A stretch of DNA of 64,000 bases from Spirochaetales bacterium. GTDB taxonomy: Bacteria > Spirochaetota > Spirochaetia > SZUA-6 > RPPD01. Made by a program: the position numbers and the translations under genes. The DNA lies in assembly GCA_016930675.1 (NCBI GenBank), contig JAFGGG010000009.1, positions 124,001-188,000 on the forward strand, read 5' to 3'. Below the pieces are notes generated by a model, which ran no database searches, was not told the origin of the DNA, and was given only the letters and a program-made list of their open reading frames with translations. Positions 9,445-17,306 of the stretch are shown here, one piece after another; position 1 is the stretch's first letter, and each line of letters begins with the position of its first letter.

Positions 9445-10274
9445 CCGGCTGTCCCCCTTTTTGCTTTTCCGGTATAGATAATATCACTCACTTTGAGGGG
9501 AAGCAGTGGTACATATTCACTTTTTTCTTTAATTTCACAGGCCGGCAAATATGAAGGCAGACTAACCATGTAATGCGCCATTACCACTATCTTATTATCA
9601 TCACAACAAAACGGCGGATCTAAAAGTAATGTCACAAATAAGGCTGCGTAATTTGGATGAATATTTTTATGTTTGGTAATAAGCGGTGCTATTTTAAACA
9701 GCAACTTTGTATATGTGCCAAGAGGATAATGCCATTCCTTAAGTAGTTCCGAAAGTTTGGTATAGCGTTCGTCCGGGCCCTGTATTAATGGCCGGCCAAA
9801 GCCAGGGAAAAATAAACCTTTACCCAGATATTCTTCTACTATCTCCTCTGCCGGGCGATTTGTTGAATCCTCCGCAAACTTTTCAAAAAATCGTTTACAA
9901 TTCAACGAAGCGCCAACAGCAAAAATCTTTGAATTAGCAGCCGCGTGCGCTGCGCCAAAACATGAAGATAAGGGCGCGCCCGATGCTGCTGCATAAGCAC
10001 CTGTTCTTATACTCCAAATTCTCATATCAGGATAAATATTCATGCAGATGAAAGTATCCATCAATTTTGTTTCCAAGTCGGTCGGTCTTCTCCCCAATGC
10101 CCACAACAATATGGACTCGGTTTGGGTAAGGTTCCCTGCGAGTTCGTCAATTACATCTTCTCCGCAAAAATCGATCTTCCCGTCCACTATACCTCCGAGT
10201 GAAGTAGTAATTGTATTGTAGCAATCATGGTACTGCTTAAGGCTTTCCTGTTTTGTTTTCATTCTTCCTCTCAT
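9441..10274 (-). CDS. citrate-synthase-fold protein B, canonical catalytic residues absent
   Basis: 277 residues (an alternative ATG at 10262 gives 273). The layout follows the citrate synthase/citryl-CoA lyase superfamily: an N-terminal helical part with DELAGNLTQTE, a RIW-x-x-R-x-G-A-Y-A-A-A helix, and FFPGFGRPLIQGPDERY, which matches the usual PGFGH-x-x-x-x-x-DPR substrate loop. By my alignment the first catalytic His (HGGA) is AVGA at 119-122, the second (GFGH) is Arg161, and the Asp is Ala210 in PNYAAL. It therefore keeps the fold but not the known chemistry. It lies 14 bp after paralog A and overlaps the giant kinase gene by 3-4 bases. It could be a non-catalytic or regulatory subunit, or an enzyme with new residues. 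It is shorter than full citrate synthase (about 370-430), like single-domain citryl-CoA lyase modules. Confidence 0.72.
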   Translation of the reverse strand: MRGRMKTKQESLKQYHDCYNTITTSLGGIVDGKIDFCGEDVIDELAGNLTQTESILLWALGRRPTDLETKLMDTFICMNIYPDMRIWSIRTGAYAAASGAPLSSCFGAAHAAANSKIFAVGASLNCKRFFEKFAEDSTNRPAEEIVEEYLGKGLFFPGFGRPLIQGPDERYTKLSELLKEWHYPLGTYTKLLFKIAPLITKHKNIHPNYAALFVTLLLDPPFCCDDNKIVVMAHYMVSLPSYLPACEIKEKSEYVPLLPLKVSDIIYTGKAKRGTAG

Positions 10275-10288
10275 CCTGTGTTTTTTGT

Positions 10289-11110
10289 TTATTGTTTTTT
10301 ATTATGTTCGTTCCCTGATTTTCTTTCATAATTATACACAGCATCAGAAAACCAGGTAGGATACTCATACCATTTTTCCGTATAACGTTCACTTAAGAAT
10401 CCCAACATGGAGGCTCCGCCGGCAAGCATATAAAGCCCGTGTCCCTGTTCAGGTGAAAATCCGAGATCCAGCAGTGAAGCCCCGAATACGCCATAGAGGC
10501 GTATTCGATGTTCACATTTTTCCGCTATTATAGTTTCTATCTTTACCAATAAACGGACGAAATTCCCATCCCATTGCCGCTTCTGCAAAAGCTTAAGAAG
10601 CCGGACGGCCTGAGTATCCTGTTCGGCATATAAAAATCCGAATCCGGGAATCTGCTCATTGTTTTGATATCTGTCTATTAATGCATTATAAGAAAAAGGG
10701 AATGCCGTGTCTTGGTCTGCTTGCTTTTTGATATCCAAAAGCATCCTCATAACGGCTTCAACCGCCAGTCCGCCCTGCAGCTCACCCATGGCGCAGGAAA
10801 ATCCGGCCGTAAGCGCTCCGCCCACGGGACAGCCCCCGATGGCGGCCGACATAGCCGCTCTATTCTGGAGATCGCGCGGCCCCGGATTCATGACAGCGGT
10901 AAGCAATAGATTAAAATGATTATTTGATTCCTTTGAGGGTAATTCACCTTTTAAATGAAGAAAAACTAGCTCGGCCCAGCTGTAATTTCCTAATAAATCA
11001 TTATAAAAATCATAACCATGGCAATAACTCTTCTCAGCATAGAACGGATTATGAGCGGCTGCTTCTTCACACCAAATTGAAGTCTTTATTTTGTTTTCTA
11101 ATTTCTTCAA
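10289..11110 (-). CDS. citrate-synthase-fold protein A, canonical catalytic residues absent
   Basis: 273 residues from a TTG start placed 8 bases after a perfect AGGAGGT. Superfamily signature seen: GYDFYNDLLGNYSWAELVFL, GELPS, a central helix, ELQGGLAVEAVMRML, IPGFGF and RLYGVFGASLLDLGFSPE. These correspond one for one to citryl-CoA lyase/citrate synthase blocks, but His of HGGA is Gln112, His of PGFGH is Phe159 and the Asp of the N-x-D-G block is Tyr206. So none of the three residues used for enolisation and condensation is present. It sits between the ThDP enzyme gene (36 bp upstream) and paralog B (14 bp downstream). A heteromeric complex of A and B is a reasonable inference. Product name and substrate cannot be assigned. 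Confidence 0.75.
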   Translation of the reverse strand: MKKLENKIKTSIWCEEAAAHNPFYAEKSYCHGYDFYNDLLGNYSWAELVFLHLKGELPSKESNNHFNLLLTAVMNPGPRDLQNRAAMSAAIGGCPVGGALTAGFSCAMGELQGGLAVEAVMRMLLDIKKQADQDTAFPFSYNALIDRYQNNEQIPGFGFLYAEQDTQAVRLLKLLQKRQWDGNFVRLLVKIETIIAEKCEHRIRLYGVFGASLLDLGFSPEQGHGLYMLAGGASMLGFLSERYTEKWYEYPTWFSDAVYNYERKSGNEHNKKQ

Positions 11111-11146
11111 GCATACTACCTCCTACAACAGCTTTAACAACTTTCT

Positions 11147-12931
11147 CTATACTGTTTTTTTCATGTACTTTAAAACTGCACGAACCCTTTCTATAAAAGG
11201 AGGTTCTTCTTCCGCATCAATAATCGCATCGATGACAGCCGGCTTTTTTTCTCGAACGATCTGGGGCATTATCTCGCACAGCTGTCCGGGTTCCGTAACC
11301 CGGTATCCGGTTGCGCCCATCACCTCGGCAAAAGCCACAAAATCAACCGGATGGAACTGTGACGACAGGCTTTTGCCTATCACTGCACGGTTTCCATGGT
11401 ACACCATTCCCCACTTACTGTCATTTAAAACAAGCCAGATCGCCGGAATATTATATTCAACCGCGGTATGAATTTCATTGCCGTTCATGAGTACGGCTCC
11501 GTCACCGACCACGGCTATCACCTGTTTTTGGGGAGCCGCCAGAGCCGCGCCGACAACACCGGCTGTCGCATGTCCCATGGAAGCGAATCCCAAAGCGATA
11601 TAATACTTTTGGGGGGGATTAATCACCAAATAATGCAATGTCCAGGCATATGAATTCCCCGCATCGGCAATTACAATGGCATCCTTCTCCAAACAGCTAT
11701 TCAGATCATGCATTAACCGCTGCGGCTTTAAGGGAACCGCATCGGAATGCATTTTTTCAGGTTCCTGATAAATTCCGGTTTGTCTCTTATATTCTATTAA
11801 ACTCTCGAATCTTTTACCGTTCACGATATGCTTGAGAGAAGTAATCGGAATCTGGTTTTTAATTCGCAATAAACTTATAAAAAGCTCCTTGACAGCCGCG
11901 CCCACATCACCCACAATACCCAGGCTTACCGGAAAATTCTGACCGATATTCTGTGAATCAACATCAATTTGAATAAGATATTTACTGGGGAAAAGATCGG
12001 GATTCCAGGCATCCGTGGTCCACTCCCCCAAGCGACTGGAAATCACAAGCAGCAGATCGACCTCTTCTTCGAATAAATATTTTTTAGCGCATAAATTGCC
12101 CGCAAAACCGAAAACACCGAAGGAAAGCGGATGACTTTCGGGGAAAATCCCCTTACCCTTGGGTGTGGTTAATACCGGACAGTTTAACATTTCGGCAATA
12201 TGGATGAGATCCTCTCTATGATATTCTGAACTTATACCCGGGCCCACCAAAATCGCCGGACGCTTGGCATTCACAAGCAGGGTTGCTGCTTTCTTTATCT
12301 GTTCAAAATCTATTGCCGCGTGTGAAACACGGTACTTTTTGGCGTCACTGTGTATATCAATCTTATTAAATTTGTATGAAGAAACATTAGTGGGAATACT
12401 TAAATGCACCGCCTGCTTATGTTCTCCCTGAGCCACCCTTAAGGCGCGGGTAAGAAGCTGCTGAAGTACTTCGGGCTCTGAAATCAAACTACTGAAACCG
12501 GTAAACTGACCATAGATCCCTACCGTATCAACACCAAACTCCGAGCTCTCTTGTACCGCGCCTTTACCCATAGTATGCGTGGCCGGCTGACCTGTAATTG
12601 CCAGCAGAGGTACCCGATCCTGCTGCGCGCACGCCACGCCGGTAAGCATATTGGTCGCGCCCGGACCGGCCGTGGAAAGGCAGACACCAATGCGACCGCT
12701 CACACGGGCATACATATCAGCCATAAAAGACGCGCTGCCCTCATGCTTGCTCATAATAAAATTAATGTCCTCTGCCTCTTCCAACGCCTCCAAAATCGAG
12801 ATAATAGTACCGCCGGAAACTCCGAATACATATTTCACACCCTCAACTTTTAAATACTCTATTAAAACCTGGGCGCATGTTACGTTTTTAAGTGTGTTAA
12901 AATTAGTGATGCTAAAATCAATGGGAGACAT
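11147..12931 (-). CDS. ThDP-dependent enzyme, acetolactate-synthase-like
   Basis: 594 residues from ATG 12931, preferred because AAGGTGG lies 6 bases upstream; a TTG 27 bases earlier has no such signal. It shows the three-domain layout of the POX/acetolactate synthase family: N-terminal pyrimidine-binding domain with activating Glu64 (SKHEG) and STAGPGATN; a middle Rossmann-like domain (AKRPAILVGPG); and a C-terminal diphosphate domain with the ThDP motif GDGAVLMNGNE...LVLND near 475. The family decarboxylates 2-keto acids and transfers the resulting carbanion to an acceptor. There is no small regulatory subunit (IlvN) and no other branched-chain gene nearby, so ordinary acetolactate synthase is doubtful. 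It is first in the operon with the two citrate-synthase-like proteins, which suggests a ketoacid or acyl-CoA substrate. Confidence 0.85.
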   Translation of the reverse strand: MSPIDFSITNFNTLKNVTCAQVLIEYLKVEGVKYVFGVSGGTIISILEALEEAEDINFIMSKHEGSASFMADMYARVSGRIGVCLSTAGPGATNMLTGVACAQQDRVPLLAITGQPATHTMGKGAVQESSEFGVDTVGIYGQFTGFSSLISEPEVLQQLLTRALRVAQGEHKQAVHLSIPTNVSSYKFNKIDIHSDAKKYRVSHAAIDFEQIKKAATLLVNAKRPAILVGPGISSEYHREDLIHIAEMLNCPVLTTPKGKGIFPESHPLSFGVFGFAGNLCAKKYLFEEEVDLLLVISSRLGEWTTDAWNPDLFPSKYLIQIDVDSQNIGQNFPVSLGIVGDVGAAVKELFISLLRIKNQIPITSLKHIVNGKRFESLIEYKRQTGIYQEPEKMHSDAVPLKPQRLMHDLNSCLEKDAIVIADAGNSYAWTLHYLVINPPQKYYIALGFASMGHATAGVVGAALAAPQKQVIAVVGDGAVLMNGNEIHTAVEYNIPAIWLVLNDSKWGMVYHGNRAVIGKSLSSQFHPVDFVAFAEVMGATGYRVTEPGQLCEIMPQIVREKKPAVIDAIIDAEEEPPFIERVRAVLKYMKKTV

Positions 12932-13125
12932 AGAGGCCACCTTCGGACCTAAGTTCAAGTTTAATATAGAATATATCCTATATTTCCTGACTTATGCCAC
13001 GATAAGTGATATATCCTGTTTTGTCAACAAAATTTTCTCCTCCACAATATTTTAATATACACGGAAAGCAATCTTTACTACAATTATTATGGAAAATATA
13101 TTATAATGGGGTAGCAAGGAGACAA
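12932..13125. promoter_or_regulatory. divergent promoter region between ThDP operon and GGDEF-EAL gene
   Basis: This AT-rich 194-bp gap separates two divergent starts and must hold both promoters. For the plus-strand gene a perfect TATAAT lies at 13102-13107, about 19 bases before the ATG, but no convincing -35 is seen at the right distance. For the minus-strand operon I see several AT-rich candidates but none I would defend. No clear operator palindrome was found. Confidence 0.35.
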
Positions 13126-15189
13126 ATGGACCTTACGGGGACACGGATACTTATTGTAGACGACAAACTGGACAATCTCAATACCTTAAGTCATATGCTG
13201 CGTAAAATCGGTTTTGATGTCGATACCGCACAAGACGGCGAAAGTGCCATAAAAAAATGCCATTCCCATAAATTTGACCTGGTGCTTCTGGATATCGTCA
13301 TGCCGCGTATGGACGGTTACCAGGTGCTGAAGGCTTTAAGAGAAAACTATTCGATGATCGAGTTACCCATAATAATGCTTACGGCGGTATCTGAAAATTG
13401 TGATATTGTGAAAGCACTCACGATAGGCGCCAATGATTATGTTATAAAGCCCTATGATTTTTCAGTAATTAACTCCAGAATTCGCACTCAGATCAGCCTT
13501 AAAAAAACACAGGAAGCGCTTAAACAAAGCGAAGAGCGGTACACCCTAGCCGCTCAAGCCACAAAGGACGGTTTATGGGATTGGGACTTAATCACAAATC
13601 GAATTTATTATTCTCCCAATTGGAAAGCTATTATTGGATTTTCAGAAAAACAAATTGATAATACACCTGACGAGTGGCTGGGACGCATCCATCCTGCGGA
13701 TAAAGAACAGGTTGAACTGTATCTGGAGAAACTGAAAAAAGGCGAAATAAAGCGCTTTGAAGTCGAACAACGGATAATGCATAAAAACGGTAATTATCGC
13801 TGGGCAGTTGCCACAGGGATTGCAGTAACTAATAATAACGGTAAGTCCGTACGTTTAGCGGGCTCTTTGGTAGATATTACGGACCGAAGAATTTATAATG
13901 TACTGACAGGACTTCCCAATCAAATACTTTTATTGGATCAACTGGAACGGGTCTTGCGTCAAATCAAATCAAAAGCTAAACAGACGGCCGCCCTCTTGTT
14001 CATCGATCTGGATCGCTTTAAGCTTATTAACCAGGCGCTGGGCATGAAAGTCGGTGATAAAATATTAGTACAGATCTCCGAAAGACTGGCCTCTTGTATC
14101 AGCTCCGAAGATATTCTGGCCCATTTCGGCAGAGATGAGTTTTTAGTACTCATAAACGAGTATGAAGATTTAAAAAAGCTTTCGGATACAATAATTTGCT
14201 TAAGGGAAATCATTAACAAACCGCTTCTTATACCCGAGGCCAAAGAAGATATCAGCGTTTCCGCGAGTATCGGAGTAGTGATAATCGATAAAAAGTATCA
14301 ATCCGTGCAGAAAGCGCTACAGGATGCCGAATCAGCCATGCAGCGCGCCAAAGCCAGTGGTCCTAATAACTTCCGTTTTTTTATTAAAGAGATGTATACA
14401 CAGGTTAAGGAACGGCTGAAAATAGAGAACAGACTGCGAAAGGCCTTGGAACGTGAAGAACTTGTGCTTTACTATCAACCTCAGGTAAGTATAAAAAGCG
14501 GCGAGGTAATTGGTGTTGAGGCATTGGTTAACTGGCACGATCCGGAAAAAGGCCTCATCACACCGGGCAAACTGATCCCCCTGGCTGAAGACAACGGCAT
14601 GATCGTTCCCATGGGTGAGTGGATTATGCACGAAGCATGTCGTCAGCATATGGCATGGCAGAATCAGGGGTTGTGTTTGCAGCGGATCGCGGTTAATTTA
14701 TCCGCCATTCAATTCAGCCAGAGAGATCTTTATAAGACTCTCGAAAATATTCTTAAAAAGGTCAAATTGGATCCTCAGTATTTGGAATTGGAAATTACGG
14801 AAAGCAGTGCCATGCAGGACGCGGAAACCACAATAAAAATCATGAACCGCCTTACAGAACTGGGTATTTCCTTTTCGATTGACGATTTCGGCACAGGATA
14901 CTCTTCACTTTCGATACTTAAACGCTTTCCCCTTACCACACTTAAAATCGACCGTTCCTTTATTCAGGATGTACCCGGAGACGATGATGCGGTAGCAATC
15001 GTAAAAGCAATTATAGCCATGGCTCAAAGTCTTAAATTCGAGATGATCGCAGAAGGAGTCGAGAACCGGCAGCAGCTCGATTTCTTGCGGGATTTAGGCT
15101 GTCAAAATTTTCAAGGCTTTTTATTCAGCAAACCTCTGCCCGCAGAACGTATGACGCAGTTTTTAATGTCAAAAACTGTAGCTGTATAA
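13126..15189 (+). CDS. response regulator with PAS, GGDEF and EAL domains
   Basis: 687 residues, start chosen at ATG 13126 because AAGGAG lies 5 bases upstream. Domains: receiver (RILIVDDK, phospho-acceptor Asp56 in LLDIVMPRMDG, Lys in YVIKPYD), PAS (about 135-250, DGLWDWDLITN), GGDEF (about 255-415), EAL (about 430-680). The diguanylate cyclase signature reads GRDEF at 335-339 rather than GG[D/E]EF and no RxxD inhibitory site precedes it, so cyclase activity is doubtful. The EAL half keeps EAL at 465-467, NLSAIQF, EITES, DDFGTGYSS, KIDRSF and EGVE, so c-di-GMP phosphodiesterase activity is likely. Known family role: control of motility and surface state through c-di-GMP. No sensor kinase is adjacent. 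Confidence 0.92.
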   Translation: MDLTGTRILIVDDKLDNLNTLSHMLRKIGFDVDTAQDGESAIKKCHSHKFDLVLLDIVMPRMDGYQVLKALRENYSMIELPIIMLTAVSENCDIVKALTIGANDYVIKPYDFSVINSRIRTQISLKKTQEALKQSEERYTLAAQATKDGLWDWDLITNRIYYSPNWKAIIGFSEKQIDNTPDEWLGRIHPADKEQVELYLEKLKKGEIKRFEVEQRIMHKNGNYRWAVATGIAVTNNNGKSVRLAGSLVDITDRRIYNVLTGLPNQILLLDQLERVLRQIKSKAKQTAALLFIDLDRFKLINQALGMKVGDKILVQISERLASCISSEDILAHFGRDEFLVLINEYEDLKKLSDTIICLREIINKPLLIPEAKEDISVSASIGVVIIDKKYQSVQKALQDAESAMQRAKASGPNNFRFFIKEMYTQVKERLKIENRLRKALEREELVLYYQPQVSIKSGEVIGVEALVNWHDPEKGLITPGKLIPLAEDNGMIVPMGEWIMHEACRQHMAWQNQGLCLQRIAVNLSAIQFSQRDLYKTLENILKKVKLDPQYLELEITESSAMQDAETTIKIMNRLTELGISFSIDDFGTGYSSLSILKRFPLTTLKIDRSFIQDVPGDDDAVAIVKAIIAMAQSLKFEMIAEGVENRQQLDFLRDLGCQNFQGFLFSKPLPAERMTQFLMSKTVAV

Positions 15190-15549
15190 TCATGCTTTAA
15201 TTAATAACAGCGGGATACTTGTTTTATGCTTTAAATGGTCGGAGACACTGCCGAATAACAGATCCAGAAAGAAATTATGTCCATGAGTGGCCATGGCGAT
15301 CAAATCATAATCACCCTCATCCAGTTCATGAAGTAATTCCCGTTCCGGCTCACCGCTGAGAATTATTACGCGTACGGGGATATCTTCCGCTTTAAATATT
15401 TTTTCCTTGTCGGCCATATATGCGGTTGTTTTTTCACGCAAAAACCGGTCCTGGTCAAAAGTGTGTGAGTGCACCACATGCGTAAGAAAAACGGTTGAGT
15501 CGTGTATTTTAGCAAGTTTGCAAACATGCTGTATAATAATATCATCCAC
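15190..15549 (-). CDS. universal stress protein (UspA family), N-terminally short
   Basis: 119 residues from a GTG start with GGAGG 4-5 bases ahead. The C-terminal Usp hallmark is clear: DLIAMATHG-H-x8-GSVSDHLKHKTSIPLLLIKA, including the G-x-S/V-x ATP-loop elements. The usual first strand ILVPVDGS with the nucleotide-contacting Asp is missing; an in-frame UAA lies immediately before the start, and no other frame supplies it. Family members are about 140-150 residues. It could be a functional short Usp or a gene truncated at its 5' end. It is convergent with the GGDEF-EAL gene, its stop abutting that gene's stop. Confidence 0.8.
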   Translation of the reverse strand: MDDIIIQHVCKLAKIHDSTVFLTHVVHSHTFDQDRFLREKTTAYMADKEKIFKAEDIPVRVIILSGEPERELLHELDEGDYDLIAMATHGHNFFLDLLFGSVSDHLKHKTSIPLLLIKA

Positions 15550-15697
15550 TTATCCTCCGTTATTTGAAATGAAATCTTTTTAATGCGCAAGTCAATGCAA
15601 CCGGAAAAAACATTAAATTAGTTCGATATCTATGTTCATATTCGCTTTATTTGAGTATAATAAGACTATAGATTTGTAAATATTCATGGAGATTATA

Positions 15698-17299
15698 ATG
15701 TTTAAAACAAATAAGTACAGGTTAAGACTCATTATCCCTGCATTTCCCAATTTTAATATATACAGCTTCACCGCAAGAGAAACAACATCGGTAGGCCCGC
15801 TTTCGGTTGCCACTGCCGCCAACCAATTGCAAAACTGGGACGTAGAAGTAATCGACGAAAATAATTGCAGAAGCAGTCTTTGCCCGAAGGATAAACACGG
15901 TCTTCCCGATCATAAAAAAATTCAACAGGAACGCCCGGCCGATGTAGTCGGATTTTACGGTTCTATTACTACTTCCATACCGCGATTGTATAAACTGGCC
16001 GCATTGTACAATGATCTTGGAGCAAAAACTGTGGCCGGCGGGAAACATATTGAAAATCTGCCGGAGGAAGCATTACAAAACAATGTGGATGTCGCAGTTT
16101 TCGGCGAAGGAGAAATCACCATAAAGGAACTCCTGCTTGCATGGCAGAACAATAAAAAACTGGATCAAATTAAGGGAATAGCCTTTTTAAAGCATAATAC
16201 AATGCATAAAACAAAACAGCGTCCTCTTATCCATAATTTTGACGCGCTGCCATACCCTGATTTTAATCTGCTGCTCTATGCAAAAATTAAATATTATCCC
16301 GTAAACCGCATCCGGGGCTGTAATATGAAATGTGAGTTTTGTGCGGTTAAAGAAAAAGCCAGATACGGCAGTCCTGAGCGGCTGATGGAACAGATAAAAC
16401 ATCTTGTAGAGACCAGAAATGCAAGAAGATTCTTTGAGACCAGCGATCACTTTGCCACAAACCGTAAAGACGCAATTGAATTCTGCAACCAGCTGGCCGA
16501 ATATCAGAAAAAAATCGGTAAGCGCCTTTACTTTGTTATTCAAACCAGGATCACGGATGCAAAATATCCTGAATTATTGGCTGCCATGAAAAAAGCCAAT
16601 TTCTACATGGTATGTATCGGTTATGAGTCACCGATAGATGAGGAATTACGCGCCATGAATAAAGGCTATAAATCCAAGGACCTGATTAAGTGGACCAAGG
16701 CCTTTCATGATCACGGTTTATTTATCCACGGTATGTTTATCTTCGGCTATCCGCAAAAAGAAAATTTTAAAATATCTCTTCCCCTGAAGGAAAAAATAAA
16801 AAGGTTCCGCAGCTTTATAAAAAAATCAAAAATAGACACACTTCAGGTGGTTCAAACAATTCCCCTGCCGGGAACGGAGCTAAGACAGCGTTTAAGAGAG
16901 CAAGGCAGATTATATCCATTAGATAAAATCGGATGGGAATATTATGACGGTCAGTTTCCTCTTTTCGAGCCTGATAACGGTGTATCTCCGGAGAAAATGC
17001 AGCAGGCGGTTTTTAAAGAGATAATGGGTAAATTTTACCGCTTTCATAGCTTTTGGCATATAACAACAAATATCCTCTTCCATTTTCCGCGCTTGGTTTT
17101 TTCATCCGCTTTTACGATTATAACCTTCAGGGTAAAGCATATAATCAATGCGTTTTTAATATGGAAAAAAAAGTATTTCAGAAATCAACTGGTAAGGTTT
17201 GGCGGATATATAATTTTGAAAAACTGGATAAAAAAACTTAAAACCGGAAGTTTTTTAGAAAAATTAAACAAAGCTAAATTCGATCTTAAAGGAAGCTAA
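15698..17299 (+). CDS. B12-binding radical SAM protein
   Basis: 533 residues from ATG 15698 (GGAG 7 bases upstream). The N-terminal Rossmann-like domain (about 1-180) resembles cobalamin-binding domains of the B12/radical SAM class: ADVVGFYGSITTS, KTVAGGKHIENLPEEAL, DVAVFGEGEITIKELL. The radical SAM core carries the cluster motif RGCNMKCEFCAV followed by the expected TIM-barrel strands (ETSDHFATNRKDA, VCIGYESPIDEELRAMNKG, GMFIFGYP). The C-terminal 100 residues are hydrophobic and basic, suggesting membrane association, as in hopanoid or lipid-modifying members. DHxxTxE-type B12 contacts are not present, so base-off binding is unproven. Substrate unknown. It is monocistronic and convergent with the chemoreceptor 7 bp away. 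Confidence 0.85.
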   Translation: MFKTNKYRLRLIIPAFPNFNIYSFTARETTSVGPLSVATAANQLQNWDVEVIDENNCRSSLCPKDKHGLPDHKKIQQERPADVVGFYGSITTSIPRLYKLAALYNDLGAKTVAGGKHIENLPEEALQNNVDVAVFGEGEITIKELLLAWQNNKKLDQIKGIAFLKHNTMHKTKQRPLIHNFDALPYPDFNLLLYAKIKYYPVNRIRGCNMKCEFCAVKEKARYGSPERLMEQIKHLVETRNARRFFETSDHFATNRKDAIEFCNQLAEYQKKIGKRLYFVIQTRITDAKYPELLAAMKKANFYMVCIGYESPIDEELRAMNKGYKSKDLIKWTKAFHDHGLFIHGMFIFGYPQKENFKISLPLKEKIKRFRSFIKKSKIDTLQVVQTIPLPGTELRQRLREQGRLYPLDKIGWEYYDGQFPLFEPDNGVSPEKMQQAVFKEIMGKFYRFHSFWHITTNILFHFPRLVFSSAFTIITFRVKHIINAFLIWKKKYFRNQLVRFGGYIILKNWIKKLKTGSFLEKLNKAKFDLKGS

Positions 17300-17306
17300 T
17301 ACACTC

